The notes beneath the pieces were generated by a model. It did not search any database, was not told where the DNA came from, and worked only from the letters and a program-made list of their open reading frames with translations. DNA of 51,295 nt, from the NCBI GenBank assembly GCA_023392795.1, contig JAEWNJ010000108.1, positions 1 to 51,295 on the forward strand. Direction: 5' to 3'. Shown piece by piece: positions 33,203 to 41,360 of the stretch (the first letter of the stretch is position 1; every line of letters begins with the position of its first letter). The translations under genes were made by a program, and so were the position numbers. Origin of the DNA: Candidatus Cloacimonadota bacterium (GTDB lineage: Bacteria > Cloacimonadota > Cloacimonadia > Cloacimonadales > Cloacimonadaceae).

Positions 33203-34483
33203 TTATGTGAAATCTTTAATTATTCGTTTTAATGTATCTACAAACTTGCTGTTGCCCAGATTGCCCAGGCTGCCCAGATTGAAGCTTCTGGTCTGTGGTT
33301 CGTGTTCAAAACCCATGGCATAAAGCAGGATGCCGAGAGATGTGGCAAACGCGGGATTGTCCAGTTCGGCATTGTACGCGCTGAGCTTGCTTTGATCGGG
33401 ACGGGCGATTTTCACCTGCATATTGAAGGCATTGCAGATGGCGCTGTCGATATTCTCCAGATTTGCACTGCCGCCGCAGAGGATAATGCCTGCGGTCACC
33501 AATTCTGGCGTATAAAAGTCTTTACTGCGATTATAGCATAGCGAGAGCATTTCCTCCACCCGGTGATGGATTACATGGCTCACCAGGAACTGGCTCTTTT
33601 TCCCCGAGGGACGGCCGCTGATGCCTTCCACATCGATCTCAATGCCCTGTTCAGTATCGTTCGCAACAGCACTGCCAAACTGTTTTTTGATGTATTCTGC
33701 ATTGGCAATGGTGGTCTTTAATCCGATGGCCAAGTCCTCTGTAATCGCCTGCCCCGCCATGGGTACAACCAATACGCGTTCCAGTGCTCCTCGATTGTAG
33801 ATACTGATGTCGCAAGTGCCACCGCCAATGTCCAGCAGTACAGCACCCAAACGGCGCTCATCCTCAGAGAGAATGCTGTGAGACAGAGCGATGTGGTTTA
33901 GCACAAAGTTGTCTGGATCAATGTCGTATCCTGCCAGTTCGATGCACTTTGCCAAATTGCGCAGCGGAGTCAGCTCGCAAAGCACAGTGAGCACCTTGGC
34001 TGTGAGATGGAATCCGTTCATGTTTATCGGATTTCGGATGTCGTCCTGAGAATCGATAATGTAATCGTGCGGAATGCCGTGCAGGATCTTGTGGCGTTCA
34101 AAACCCTTCTGGATTTTAACGCTGTTCTTGGCATCGTTGATTACTTGCTCCACATGTTCCAGAGCGATTTCTCCAGGTTCGTTTGGGCTGTCTGTGGGGA
34201 TGGATATGCGCCCATCCCCAAGCTGGGTACGGATGTGTTCGCCGGTTACGTTGGCATAGATGTTTTCCGCGTCACAATCTGCAACTTTTTCTGCTGCTGT
34301 TAGTGATTTCCGCACACAGGATGAGAGAGCCTGGATATCTTTCACCACGCCCTTTTCGATGCCCTCGGAAGGACATTGTCCGACACCCAAAATCTCTAAT
34401 TTGTCGTTTTCAATGGTCCGGGCGATGATGCTGCGCACCATTTGAGAACCGATATCCAAAGCGGTAATAATACTTGATTTCAT
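33203..34483 (-). CDS. ftsA: Cell division protein FtsA
   Basis: FtsA is the actin-like ATPase that tethers FtsZ to the membrane. The 426 residues show the actin-fold blocks 'ALDIGSQMVRSIIA', the 1C-domain region ('NVTGEHIRTQLGDGRI'), phosphate 2 'VLLDIGGGTCDISIY' and 'AGIILCGGSANLENI'. The C-terminal 'FVDTLKRIIKDFT' is a plausible amphipathic membrane helix. It overlaps ftsQ by four bases. Confidence 0.97.
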   Translation of the reverse strand: MKSSIITALDIGSQMVRSIIARTIENDKLEILGVGQCPSEGIEKGVVKDIQALSSCVRKSLTAAEKVADCDAENIYANVTGEHIRTQLGDGRISIPTDSPNEPGEIALEHVEQVINDAKNSVKIQKGFERHKILHGIPHDYIIDSQDDIRNPINMNGFHLTAKVLTVLCELTPLRNLAKCIELAGYDIDPDNFVLNHIALSHSILSEDERRLGAVLLDIGGGTCDISIYNRGALERVLVVPMAGQAITEDLAIGLKTTIANAEYIKKQFGSAVANDTEQGIEIDVEGISGRPSGKKSQFLVSHVIHHRVEEMLSLCYNRSKDFYTPELVTAGIILCGGSANLENIDSAICNAFNMQVKIARPDQSKLSAYNAELDNPAFATSLGILLYAMGFEHEPQTRSFNLGSLGNLGNSKFVDTLKRIIKDFT

Positions 34484-35235
34484 TTGTCACCTGCCTTTAC
34501 CACCACCTGGTTATCAAAGCGCAGGTCAACCACGCTCTTGCGGCTGATGTTTCCATTGTCTTGCACAAACTGGTAACGCCGAAGCTGGGTGGCCATATTG
34601 TCTTCACCGGGAATAATGCGGGTGCCATATCTGGCGTCAATGATGTTTATAGTGTTGTCTATCATATAGTATTCTGAGATATAGCTCAAATAGTCCGGAG
34701 CTTCTGTTCTTACCCGCTGGTGCAGCGCGACTATGCGGAGTAGATCAGGTTTGGTGAGCTTTACACCGGGTTTAAACTGAGAATCCTTGTAGTATGAACT
34801 GTATATTGGCAGATCTTCGCGATACACTTTGGAAAAGCGGGTAAGCACAATGGCATCTTCATCAATGGGGTAGAGGTTGCCCTCAAAGCTCTTCACATAC
34901 AGCAGGCCTTCCCGCTCTGATATCTGCAGGCTGAGTTTGTTGAGAAGATGTCTGCGGATCTTCACATCCTTAACCCGGGAGATGCTCTGTAAATCACGAC
35001 GTAGCTCTGACTTGGAGATGCGAAAGAGATTCGTGCCAAGATAGTGATCGGTAGTCTTGAGGATCAGCGAATCAGGCACGGCAAGATTGCCGCTGATGCT
35101 AATGGCTTTGAGCTCGAATATACTGAGGTGTCTGAGCGCATACACAGCTCCCGTCCCGAGGGCAATAACTGCCATCAGGCAAAGCACAAAGAACAGATAA
35201 TATCTGCTGTGACCGCGACGCTTCTTCTCTCTCAT
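34480..35235 (-). CDS. ftsQ: Cell division protein FtsQ/DivIB
   Basis: FtsQ links early and late division proteins. The 251-residue protein has a basic N-terminus (MREKKRRGHSR), one membrane segment (residues ~13-31), a POTRA domain ('FELKAISISGNLAVPDSLI', then 'ISRVKDVKIRRHLLNKLSL') and the FtsQ beta domain. Identification rests on this architecture and on the position between murC and ftsA. A 68-base gap separates it from murC, where murB or ddl often sit in other genomes. Confidence 0.9.
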   Translation of the reverse strand: MREKKRRGHSRYYLFFVLCLMAVIALGTGAVYALRHLSIFELKAISISGNLAVPDSLILKTTDHYLGTNLFRISKSELRRDLQSISRVKDVKIRRHLLNKLSLQISEREGLLYVKSFEGNLYPIDEDAIVLTRFSKVYREDLPIYSSYYKDSQFKPGVKLTKPDLLRIVALHQRVRTEAPDYLSYISEYYMIDNTINIIDARYGTRIIPGEDNMATQLRRYQFVQDNGNISRKSVVDLRFDNQVVVKAGDK

Positions 35236-35303
35236 ATCACTACCATGTTGTTAATCATGAGCTTACGTACCCGGATGCCAATCTGCAGAAACGAATACGA
35301 AAC

Positions 35304-36716
35304 TCATAAGTTACTACTTTTTTTAGCTTTACTGTTTGTGTCAACACTTTTCTTGAGCTCAGCCAGGATTTCTTCGCCATACTGCCAGATATTACCAGCG
35401 CCGATGGTAATCAGGATGTCACCCGGCTCCAGTAATGCCATGGTATCCTTTACGATAGCTGCATTCTCGGCGATAGTGTGAACCTGATGATGTCCGCTTT
35501 GGATGGCCACATCGGCGATCAGCTTTGAGTTTACTCCGGCAATCGGTTGTTCGCGGGCAGGATAGATCGGGGCCAGGATCAGGCAATCGCAACTGAAAAA
35601 GGCTTTACCGAACTTTTCATAGAGGTCTCTGGTGCGGGAGAACAGATGGGGCTGAAACAATGCCACGATCCGTCGGTTTACGCTGTCTTTGAATCCTTCT
35701 AAAGTAGCCATAATCTCAGTGGGGTGATGAGCGTAATCGTCATAAACCGTGATGCCGGCAGCTTCACCTTTGAGTTCAAAGCGCCGATATACTCCACTAA
35801 AGGATGCCATGGCGTCCTGGATGCTTTTGAAGGGCAGATCCAATTCCAACCCGATGGAAGCGGCCAGGAGGGAGTTTTGTACGTTGTGTTTTCCAGTCAC
35901 ATGCATGCTGATGGAGCCAAGTTTATAGCCCTTGTAAGCCAGGTCGTACGTGGTCTTAAAGTCTTTCATTACAATGTTCAGGGCTTGCACGTCAGCCTGT
36001 CGGGACAGACCGTAGGTAACGATCTTTTTATTGATATGCGGCAAAATAGCTTGCACTCCCGGATCATCGAGACAGGCAATCACACTGCCAAAGAAGGGTA
36101 CTTTATTGGCATATTCGATGAAAGCGCCTTTGATATCGTCAAGATTGCGATAACAATCCAGATGGTCTTCATCCACATTGGTGATGCCAGCTATGCAGGG
36201 TGTGAGAGAGAGGAAGGAATGATCGTACTCATCAGCTTCCACTACTATGTATTTACCCGAGCCCATCACGTTGTTGCTGCCGAAGTTCTTTACTTTGCCG
36301 CCTACGATGATGGTGGGATCCAGCCCCGCAGCTTCCAGAACCAAACCTGCCATTGACGTGCTGGTGGTCTTGCCATGCGTACCGGAGATGCCGATCGAAA
36401 AACTCATCCTGGTAATCTCTGCCAGCATCTCAGCGCGGCGAATTACAGGGATTTTCATAGATTTGGCTGCCACGATTTCGGGATTGTCATCCTTCACGGC
36501 GGATGATTTTACCACAACGTCCGCATCTCTGATCAATTCCGGATCATGTCCCTCGGTAACGGCGATGCCCAGGCTTTCCAGATGGGTAGTGAGATCAGTT
36601 TTCTTCATGTCTGAACCGCTTATCTCCAGCCCCTGGTTGTGCAGGAACTCGGCGATTCCGCTCATTCCGATACCACCGATTCCGATGAAATGTATCTTTT
36701 TGGTTCTGCCAAGCAT
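35304..36716 (-). CDS. murC: UDP-N-acetylmuramate-L-alanine ligase
   Basis: MurC adds L-alanine to UDP-MurNAc. The 470-residue protein has the N-terminal 'IHFIGIGGIGMSGIAEFL', the ATP site 'GISGTHGKTTSTSM', 'VEADEYDHSFL', 'GITNVDEDHLDCY', and 'VYDDYAHHPTEI', all MurC-specific. Two bases separate it from murG. The ~20-residue C-terminal end is Lys/Ser-rich and without family match. Confidence 0.98.
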   Translation of the reverse strand: MLGRTKKIHFIGIGGIGMSGIAEFLHNQGLEISGSDMKKTDLTTHLESLGIAVTEGHDPELIRDADVVVKSSAVKDDNPEIVAAKSMKIPVIRRAEMLAEITRMSFSIGISGTHGKTTSTSMAGLVLEAAGLDPTIIVGGKVKNFGSNNVMGSGKYIVVEADEYDHSFLSLTPCIAGITNVDEDHLDCYRNLDDIKGAFIEYANKVPFFGSVIACLDDPGVQAILPHINKKIVTYGLSRQADVQALNIVMKDFKTTYDLAYKGYKLGSISMHVTGKHNVQNSLLAASIGLELDLPFKSIQDAMASFSGVYRRFELKGEAAGITVYDDYAHHPTEIMATLEGFKDSVNRRIVALFQPHLFSRTRDLYEKFGKAFFSCDCLILAPIYPAREQPIAGVNSKLIADVAIQSGHHQVHTIAENAAIVKDTMALLEPGDILITIGAGNIWQYGEEILAELKKSVDTNSKAKKSSNL

Positions 36717-36718
36717 AG

Positions 36719-37774
36719 CTAACTCCTTTTATAAAAGCTTAGTATGTCGTTAATAATGTCCTTCGCTGCATTGTTTTCCGGGACTGCCTGCATGGCCCGG
36801 TCGTTGAACCATGTGTCTGCATTCGAGATGGCTAAAAGTAGATTCTGGGGGCTAAGATCTTTTTGTACTATGAGTTCGGCAATGCCCTTGTTCTTTTGGG
36901 CCAGAGCATTGTAATACTGATGGTTTTCCGCTGCTGTGGGAAGAGGAATCAGGATCGCGGGAAGCTTCGCTGCTTCCAATTCCGCGATGGTCAGTGCACC
37001 GGCTCTGGTGATAGCCAGGCTGGCTTTTAGCATCATACTGGCCAGGTGAGGAGAAAAGTCAAAGAGATACAAACCGGGAGTATCCTTGTGGATGGCCGAG
37101 AAACGCTGGTAACTGTGGCTTCCGGTTTGCCAGATTACCTGCCAATCTTTTTCCAGCAGTTCATTCAGAATGCCTGACACAGCTTCGTTTATCGCCAGAG
37201 AACCCTGAGAACCTCCGGTGATCAGCAGAGTGCGTTTCCCCTCTTCCAAACCAATTTCTGACATAGGGAAATCCTTGCCGGGGTCTTTCCTGACAATCGG
37301 GATGCCAAAGTTTCGCAGTTTATTCAGGGGCAGGTATCTGCGGCTGTCCTCAAAGGATATGTAGATCCTGGTAAGCTGCTTTGCCAGATATCTGGTGGTG
37401 AGGCCGGGGTAGGAATTGCTTTCATGAAGGAAACATGGCAGTTTTCGCGATATGGCAGCCAGGGCAACCGGCCCGGATACAAAACCACCGGTAGTGATCA
37501 CTCCGTCGCAGTCCCTCAAGAGTTGGTGGGCGCGGATGATGCTGCCAGCCAGGTAAAAGGGAAACATCAGATGAGCGGGAGTCAGCTTGCGATATAGCTT
37601 TTGCACTTTGATACACCTAAATTCGTATCCATTATTCGCACTCAGGCGTTCTTCCATGCTGTCTTTATTTCCGATGAACACACATTCATGCCCCATGGCC
37701 TTTAGCTCGTTGGCCATGGCGATGGCGGGAATGATGTGTCCCCCGGTTCCGCCTGCTCCAAAGGCAAACTTCAT
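36719..37774 (-). CDS. murG: Lipid II synthase MurG (GlcNAc transferase)
   Basis: MurG transfers GlcNAc from UDP-GlcNAc to lipid I on the inner face of the membrane. The 351 residues show 'GAGGTGGHIIPAIAMA', 'GGFVSGPVALAA', 'CFLHESNSYPGLTTR', 'ITGGSQGSLAINEA' and 'ITRAGALTIAELEAAKLPAI', the donor-binding loop. It overlaps ftsW by four bases. In this MurG the usual 'HEQN' is 'HESN', a small deviation. Confidence 0.97.
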   Translation of the reverse strand: MKFAFGAGGTGGHIIPAIAMANELKAMGHECVFIGNKDSMEERLSANNGYEFRCIKVQKLYRKLTPAHLMFPFYLAGSIIRAHQLLRDCDGVITTGGFVSGPVALAAISRKLPCFLHESNSYPGLTTRYLAKQLTRIYISFEDSRRYLPLNKLRNFGIPIVRKDPGKDFPMSEIGLEEGKRTLLITGGSQGSLAINEAVSGILNELLEKDWQVIWQTGSHSYQRFSAIHKDTPGLYLFDFSPHLASMMLKASLAITRAGALTIAELEAAKLPAILIPLPTAAENHQYYNALAQKNKGIAELIVQKDLSPQNLLLAISNADTWFNDRAMQAVPENNAAKDIINDILSFYKRS

Positions 37775-38913
37775 AGAGTCCTCCGTTGCGCACTGATATT
37801 CAGAATCACGCCTACTGCTACGCTATCCATCATCAGGGCGCTACCGCCGTAGCTGATAAAGGGAAGAGTATTGCCTGTGGGCGGAAGGATGGACATGGCC
37901 ACCCCAGTATTGACCAGGACGTTGGCGTAGATGTTCAGGGCCATTCCTACACCTAGAAACCGGTAGTATTGATTCTCATGTTTGTTGGCCATCTTGACCG
38001 AGGCAAAAAACAGCAGACTATGCAGCATAAATACCAGCATAGCTCCCAGATATCCCCATTCCTCGCCGACTATAGTGTACACATAGTCTGTTCTGGCTTC
38101 AGGCAAATAGTAGTGTTTGGCGCGACCACGGGCGATACCTGTACCGAACAGTCCACCACTGGTGAGGGCTGTAAGGCTTTCACGCACCTGATAATCAGCA
38201 TTGGCGGATTGAGATAGATCTCTTTCCTTGAAGAAGAGGCTGTATTTCTTGAAAGTACGCATACGCTGCATTCGGAAGCTGTCGCCCTTGGTGATGATCA
38301 GCATTCCGGCGATCAATCCCACACCCAGGATAATGAGCAGAATACGCTTGCGAATACCTGCATAGAAGAGCATGCCCATCAGGGTCACACCCCCGATTAT
38401 GATCGCAGATAAGTGCTTTTCCACAAAGATGAGCCCAAAAACCAGGATACTTAGCAAGGTCAATTCGGGAAATGCCTGGGGGAATTGGAGGATGTTTTTG
38501 GTTGCCTTTAGCAGCTCATTCTTTTTATCCAGCACATTGGCGAAAAAGAAGACCATGGCTACACGGGCGAAGAACGAAGGCTGGATGTTTATAAATCCCA
38601 GGCTCAAACCACGGGTAGCACCCTTGACGGTATTCCCTTTTATCAGCACCATCAGCAGCATCAGAATGGAGATATAGACCAGATAGGTATTGGTAAAACG
38701 GAGCTTCTCCAGATTCGGATAATAGAGGATAAACAGCGCTACAAGGCTGGCCACGATGATAAAGACCAATTGACGGTAAAAGTACATCATCGAGCTCTGC
38801 ACGGAAGAGATGTCCACCATCACTATCAGGCCGATGATCGCCAGCAGCGCATAGCAGAGCAGGATGGTCTTGTCAAAGCCTACTACATAGCTGCCCAACC
38901 TATTCTTTTTCAC
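37771..38913 (-). CDS. ftsW: SEDS glycosyltransferase FtsW
   Basis: FtsW polymerises lipid II at the septum together with FtsI. The 380-residue protein has about ten membrane segments and SEDS motifs: 'LGFINIQPSFFARVAM', 'NADYQVRESLTALTSGGLFGTG', and 'ILPPTGNTLPFISYGGSALM'. FtsW rather than RodA is chosen because of its place in the division cluster next to ftsI. Its start overlaps the murD end by 14 bases. Confidence 0.95.
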   Translation of the reverse strand: MKKNRLGSYVVGFDKTILLCYALLAIIGLIVMVDISSVQSSMMYFYRQLVFIIVASLVALFILYYPNLEKLRFTNTYLVYISILMLLMVLIKGNTVKGATRGLSLGFINIQPSFFARVAMVFFFANVLDKKNELLKATKNILQFPQAFPELTLLSILVFGLIFVEKHLSAIIIGGVTLMGMLFYAGIRKRILLIILGVGLIAGMLIITKGDSFRMQRMRTFKKYSLFFKERDLSQSANADYQVRESLTALTSGGLFGTGIARGRAKHYYLPEARTDYVYTIVGEEWGYLGAMLVFMLHSLLFFASVKMANKHENQYYRFLGVGMALNIYANVLVNTGVAMSILPPTGNTLPFISYGGSALMMDSVAVGVILNISAQRRTL

Positions 38914-40240
38914 GTTTCAGCTCCTTGACTATGGCCTTGAAAGTGTCGCCGCGATGTTCAAAATTCTTGAAATGGTCAAAACTGGCGCAGGCAGGGCTTA
39001 GCACAATGTTATCCCCGCTTGTGGATTCTTCAAACGCTTTACGGATACAGGCTTCAAAATCGGGCTCAAAATGCAGAGGAAGCTTGCCCAACCAGGCTTG
39101 ACGCATCAGATCCAGGGTTCCACCGGTTACGTATGCCTTCAGGGCATTCCTCTTCAGCGCTTCGGTGAGTACACCAAAATCCTCGCCTTTGTCAGATCCG
39201 CCCAGGATCACGCGGATCGGGCGTTCAAAAGATTCCAGAGCACTCTTTACCGAATCACAGTTGGTGGCCTTGGAATCGTTGTAAAAGCTGACGCCATTGA
39301 TGGTGTCCACATACTCCAAACGGTGGGGGAGAGATCTAAAGCTCTTGCAGGCGTTCATCGCTTTACCCATGTCCAGATTCAGGGCTTTCGCGCAAAGCAG
39401 CGCTGCCATCACATTCTGCACATTATGCGGACCCTTGAGGCTGAGATCATAAATGGAAAGGAGATGTTCACCGACATGGATAAACTTGTCCGCGAAGAAA
39501 GCCGAGCTTTGAGTATTGGTAAGAGAAAAATCCATCATCTGTGAGAGGATGCCAGATGAGTATCGGGCAATCTCGCTGGAATCGCGGGATACTATCGCGT
39601 AGTCAGACTCGGTCTGAGCACTGAAGATGCGCATCTTACTCTTGCAGTATGCGCTATATCCGGCATAACGATTCAGATGATCCGGAGTGATGTTTAGCAC
39701 TGCTGCCACATGTGGAGCGAAACTTTGGATCAGATCCAGCTGGAAGCTGCTGATTTCCAGAACGATGTACTCAATGCCAGGTTTGTGAATGGGGTATGAA
39801 CAAAATGCGTCGCCGATATTTCCAGCCAGGATACTCTTTTTGCCCAGGGAAAGCAGGATGTGATGGATCAGGCTGACAGTGGTACTTTTCCCATTTGATC
39901 CGGTGATGGCGATCACCACGCTGTCAGAGGATTTTATCCGGTATCCAAACTCTATCTCCGAGATCATTTCTATCCCGGCTTCCTTCCCTTTTACGATGAT
40001 CGGAACATTCAGGGGTATACCCGGGCTGACTATCCAGATATCACAACCCAGTAGCTTGTCGCTGTGTCCGCCGAATTCGCACTCGAAGTCTCTGGCTAGT
40101 TCACTCGCGACAGCAATCTTATCCGCGGCTCCTGAATCGCTAAGAAAGGCCGTTCCACCCAATTCCTTTATCTTGTAAGCAGCAGCGATGCCGCTGCGGG
40201 CCAATCCCAATATTCCATACTTTTTGCTGGCATCAAACAT
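38900..40240 (-). CDS. murD: UDP-MurNAc-L-alanine-D-glutamate ligase
   Basis: MurD adds D-glutamate to UDP-MurNAc-L-Ala. Starting at ATG 40240 ('MFDASKKYGILGLARSGIAA') gives 446 residues, the usual length; GAGG lies nine bases upstream. A longer frame to 40339 would overlap mraY by some 80 bases and adds a non-family stretch. Motifs are 'VSPGIPLNVPI', the P-loop 'AITGSNGKSTTVSLI', 'LEISSFQLD', 'NITPDHLNRY', and 'FYNDSKATN' with the carbamate or product region. It sits 16 bases after mraY. Confidence 0.97.
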   Translation of the reverse strand: MFDASKKYGILGLARSGIAAAYKIKELGGTAFLSDSGAADKIAVASELARDFECEFGGHSDKLLGCDIWIVSPGIPLNVPIIVKGKEAGIEMISEIEFGYRIKSSDSVVIAITGSNGKSTTVSLIHHILLSLGKKSILAGNIGDAFCSYPIHKPGIEYIVLEISSFQLDLIQSFAPHVAAVLNITPDHLNRYAGYSAYCKSKMRIFSAQTESDYAIVSRDSSEIARYSSGILSQMMDFSLTNTQSSAFFADKFIHVGEHLLSIYDLSLKGPHNVQNVMAALLCAKALNLDMGKAMNACKSFRSLPHRLEYVDTINGVSFYNDSKATNCDSVKSALESFERPIRVILGGSDKGEDFGVLTEALKRNALKAYVTGGTLDLMRQAWLGKLPLHFEPDFEACIRKAFEESTSGDNIVLSPACASFDHFKNFEHRGDTFKAIVKELKREKE

Positions 40241-40256
40241 GAATCCAACCTCTTGT

Positions 40257-41360
40257 TTATCGCAATTTGATAGTGCTGAGACCGATGGCCACCAGTAGAA
40301 TGGCAACGATGTAAAAGCGCATGACAATCTTCGTCTCATGTATGCCCTTTAGTTCAAAATGGTGGTGGACCGGCGCACACAGAAAGAGCCTTCGCCCGGC
40401 ACCGAATTTCCTCTTGGTGTATTTGAACCAATACCGTTGAAAGATCACGCTGAAAGTCTCCATCACGTATATAAAGCCGATGATCACCAGGAAGATCTGT
40501 TCCTTGAGCAGTACTGAGATCACTGCCAGAATGCCGCCCAGAGCCAGCGATCCCGTATCGCCCATGAAGATCTGCGCGGGATAGCTATTGTACCAAAGGA
40601 ACCCGATCAGAGCTCCCATCAGAGCGGAGATAAACACCGTCAATTCGCCGGCATTCATTATATATTCCAGGTTTAGATAGTCCGCGGCGATGTAATTGCC
40701 TTTCAAATAGCTCATTATCCCCAGACCCAGAGCGGAGAAGGCCAGAGTCCCTGCGGCCAGACCGTCCAGACCATCGGAGAGATTAACCGCGTTTGAGGAT
40801 CCGGTGATCATGAATATGGTAAAGGGGATAAAAAGGATTCCAAGCTCCAGATACATGTTCTTCAAGAAGGGAATCTGTACTGCAGTAATATGGTCTCCGG
40901 AAGCGGCGCTGTAATATATGGATAGGGTCAGGATCAGACCGATGGAGATCTGTCCCCACAGCTTGTACTTGGGGATCAAGCCTTTCTTGGCTTTCACGAA
41001 GTTTTTCAGATAGTCATCCAGAAAGCCCAGAATGCCCAGCCAAAGGGTGCTGAGATACATCATCAGAATCGCGTAATTGGTCAGGATGTTCCACGTCAGC
41101 GATGCTGCCATCAGCGCAACCAGGATCAACAGACCACCCATGGTGGGTGTCCCCGCCTTCAGCCTGTGCTTCTCTGGCATGTCTTCATCGATGCTTTCCA
41201 CGGCGGCTTTGCGTCTTAACATACGGATGAAAAATGGGCCAAAGAAGAGAGTGAAAACCAGCGCAGTAATGAAAGCTCCAATGGAACGAAAGGTTACATA
41301 GCGCAAGACATTGAAGACGATCGAGTATTCGGCGAGCGGATATAAAAGATGATACAGCAT
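40257..41360 (-). CDS. mraY: Phospho-MurNAc-pentapeptide translocase MraY
   Basis: MraY makes lipid I on the inner membrane. The 367-residue protein has ten predicted membrane segments and the signatures 'KAGTPTMGGLLI', 'LGILGFLDDYLK' with the catalytic Asp pair, 'NAVNLSDGLDGLAAG', 'FMGDTGSLALGG' and the C-terminal 'PVHHHFELKG'. The start codon shares one base with the murE-murF stop. Confidence 0.98.
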   Translation of the reverse strand: MLYHLLYPLAEYSIVFNVLRYVTFRSIGAFITALVFTLFFGPFFIRMLRRKAAVESIDEDMPEKHRLKAGTPTMGGLLILVALMAASLTWNILTNYAILMMYLSTLWLGILGFLDDYLKNFVKAKKGLIPKYKLWGQISIGLILTLSIYYSAASGDHITAVQIPFLKNMYLELGILFIPFTIFMITGSSNAVNLSDGLDGLAAGTLAFSALGLGIMSYLKGNYIAADYLNLEYIMNAGELTVFISALMGALIGFLWYNSYPAQIFMGDTGSLALGGILAVISVLLKEQIFLVIIGFIYVMETFSVIFQRYWFKYTKRKFGAGRRLFLCAPVHHHFELKGIHETKIVMRFYIVAILLVAIGLSTIKLR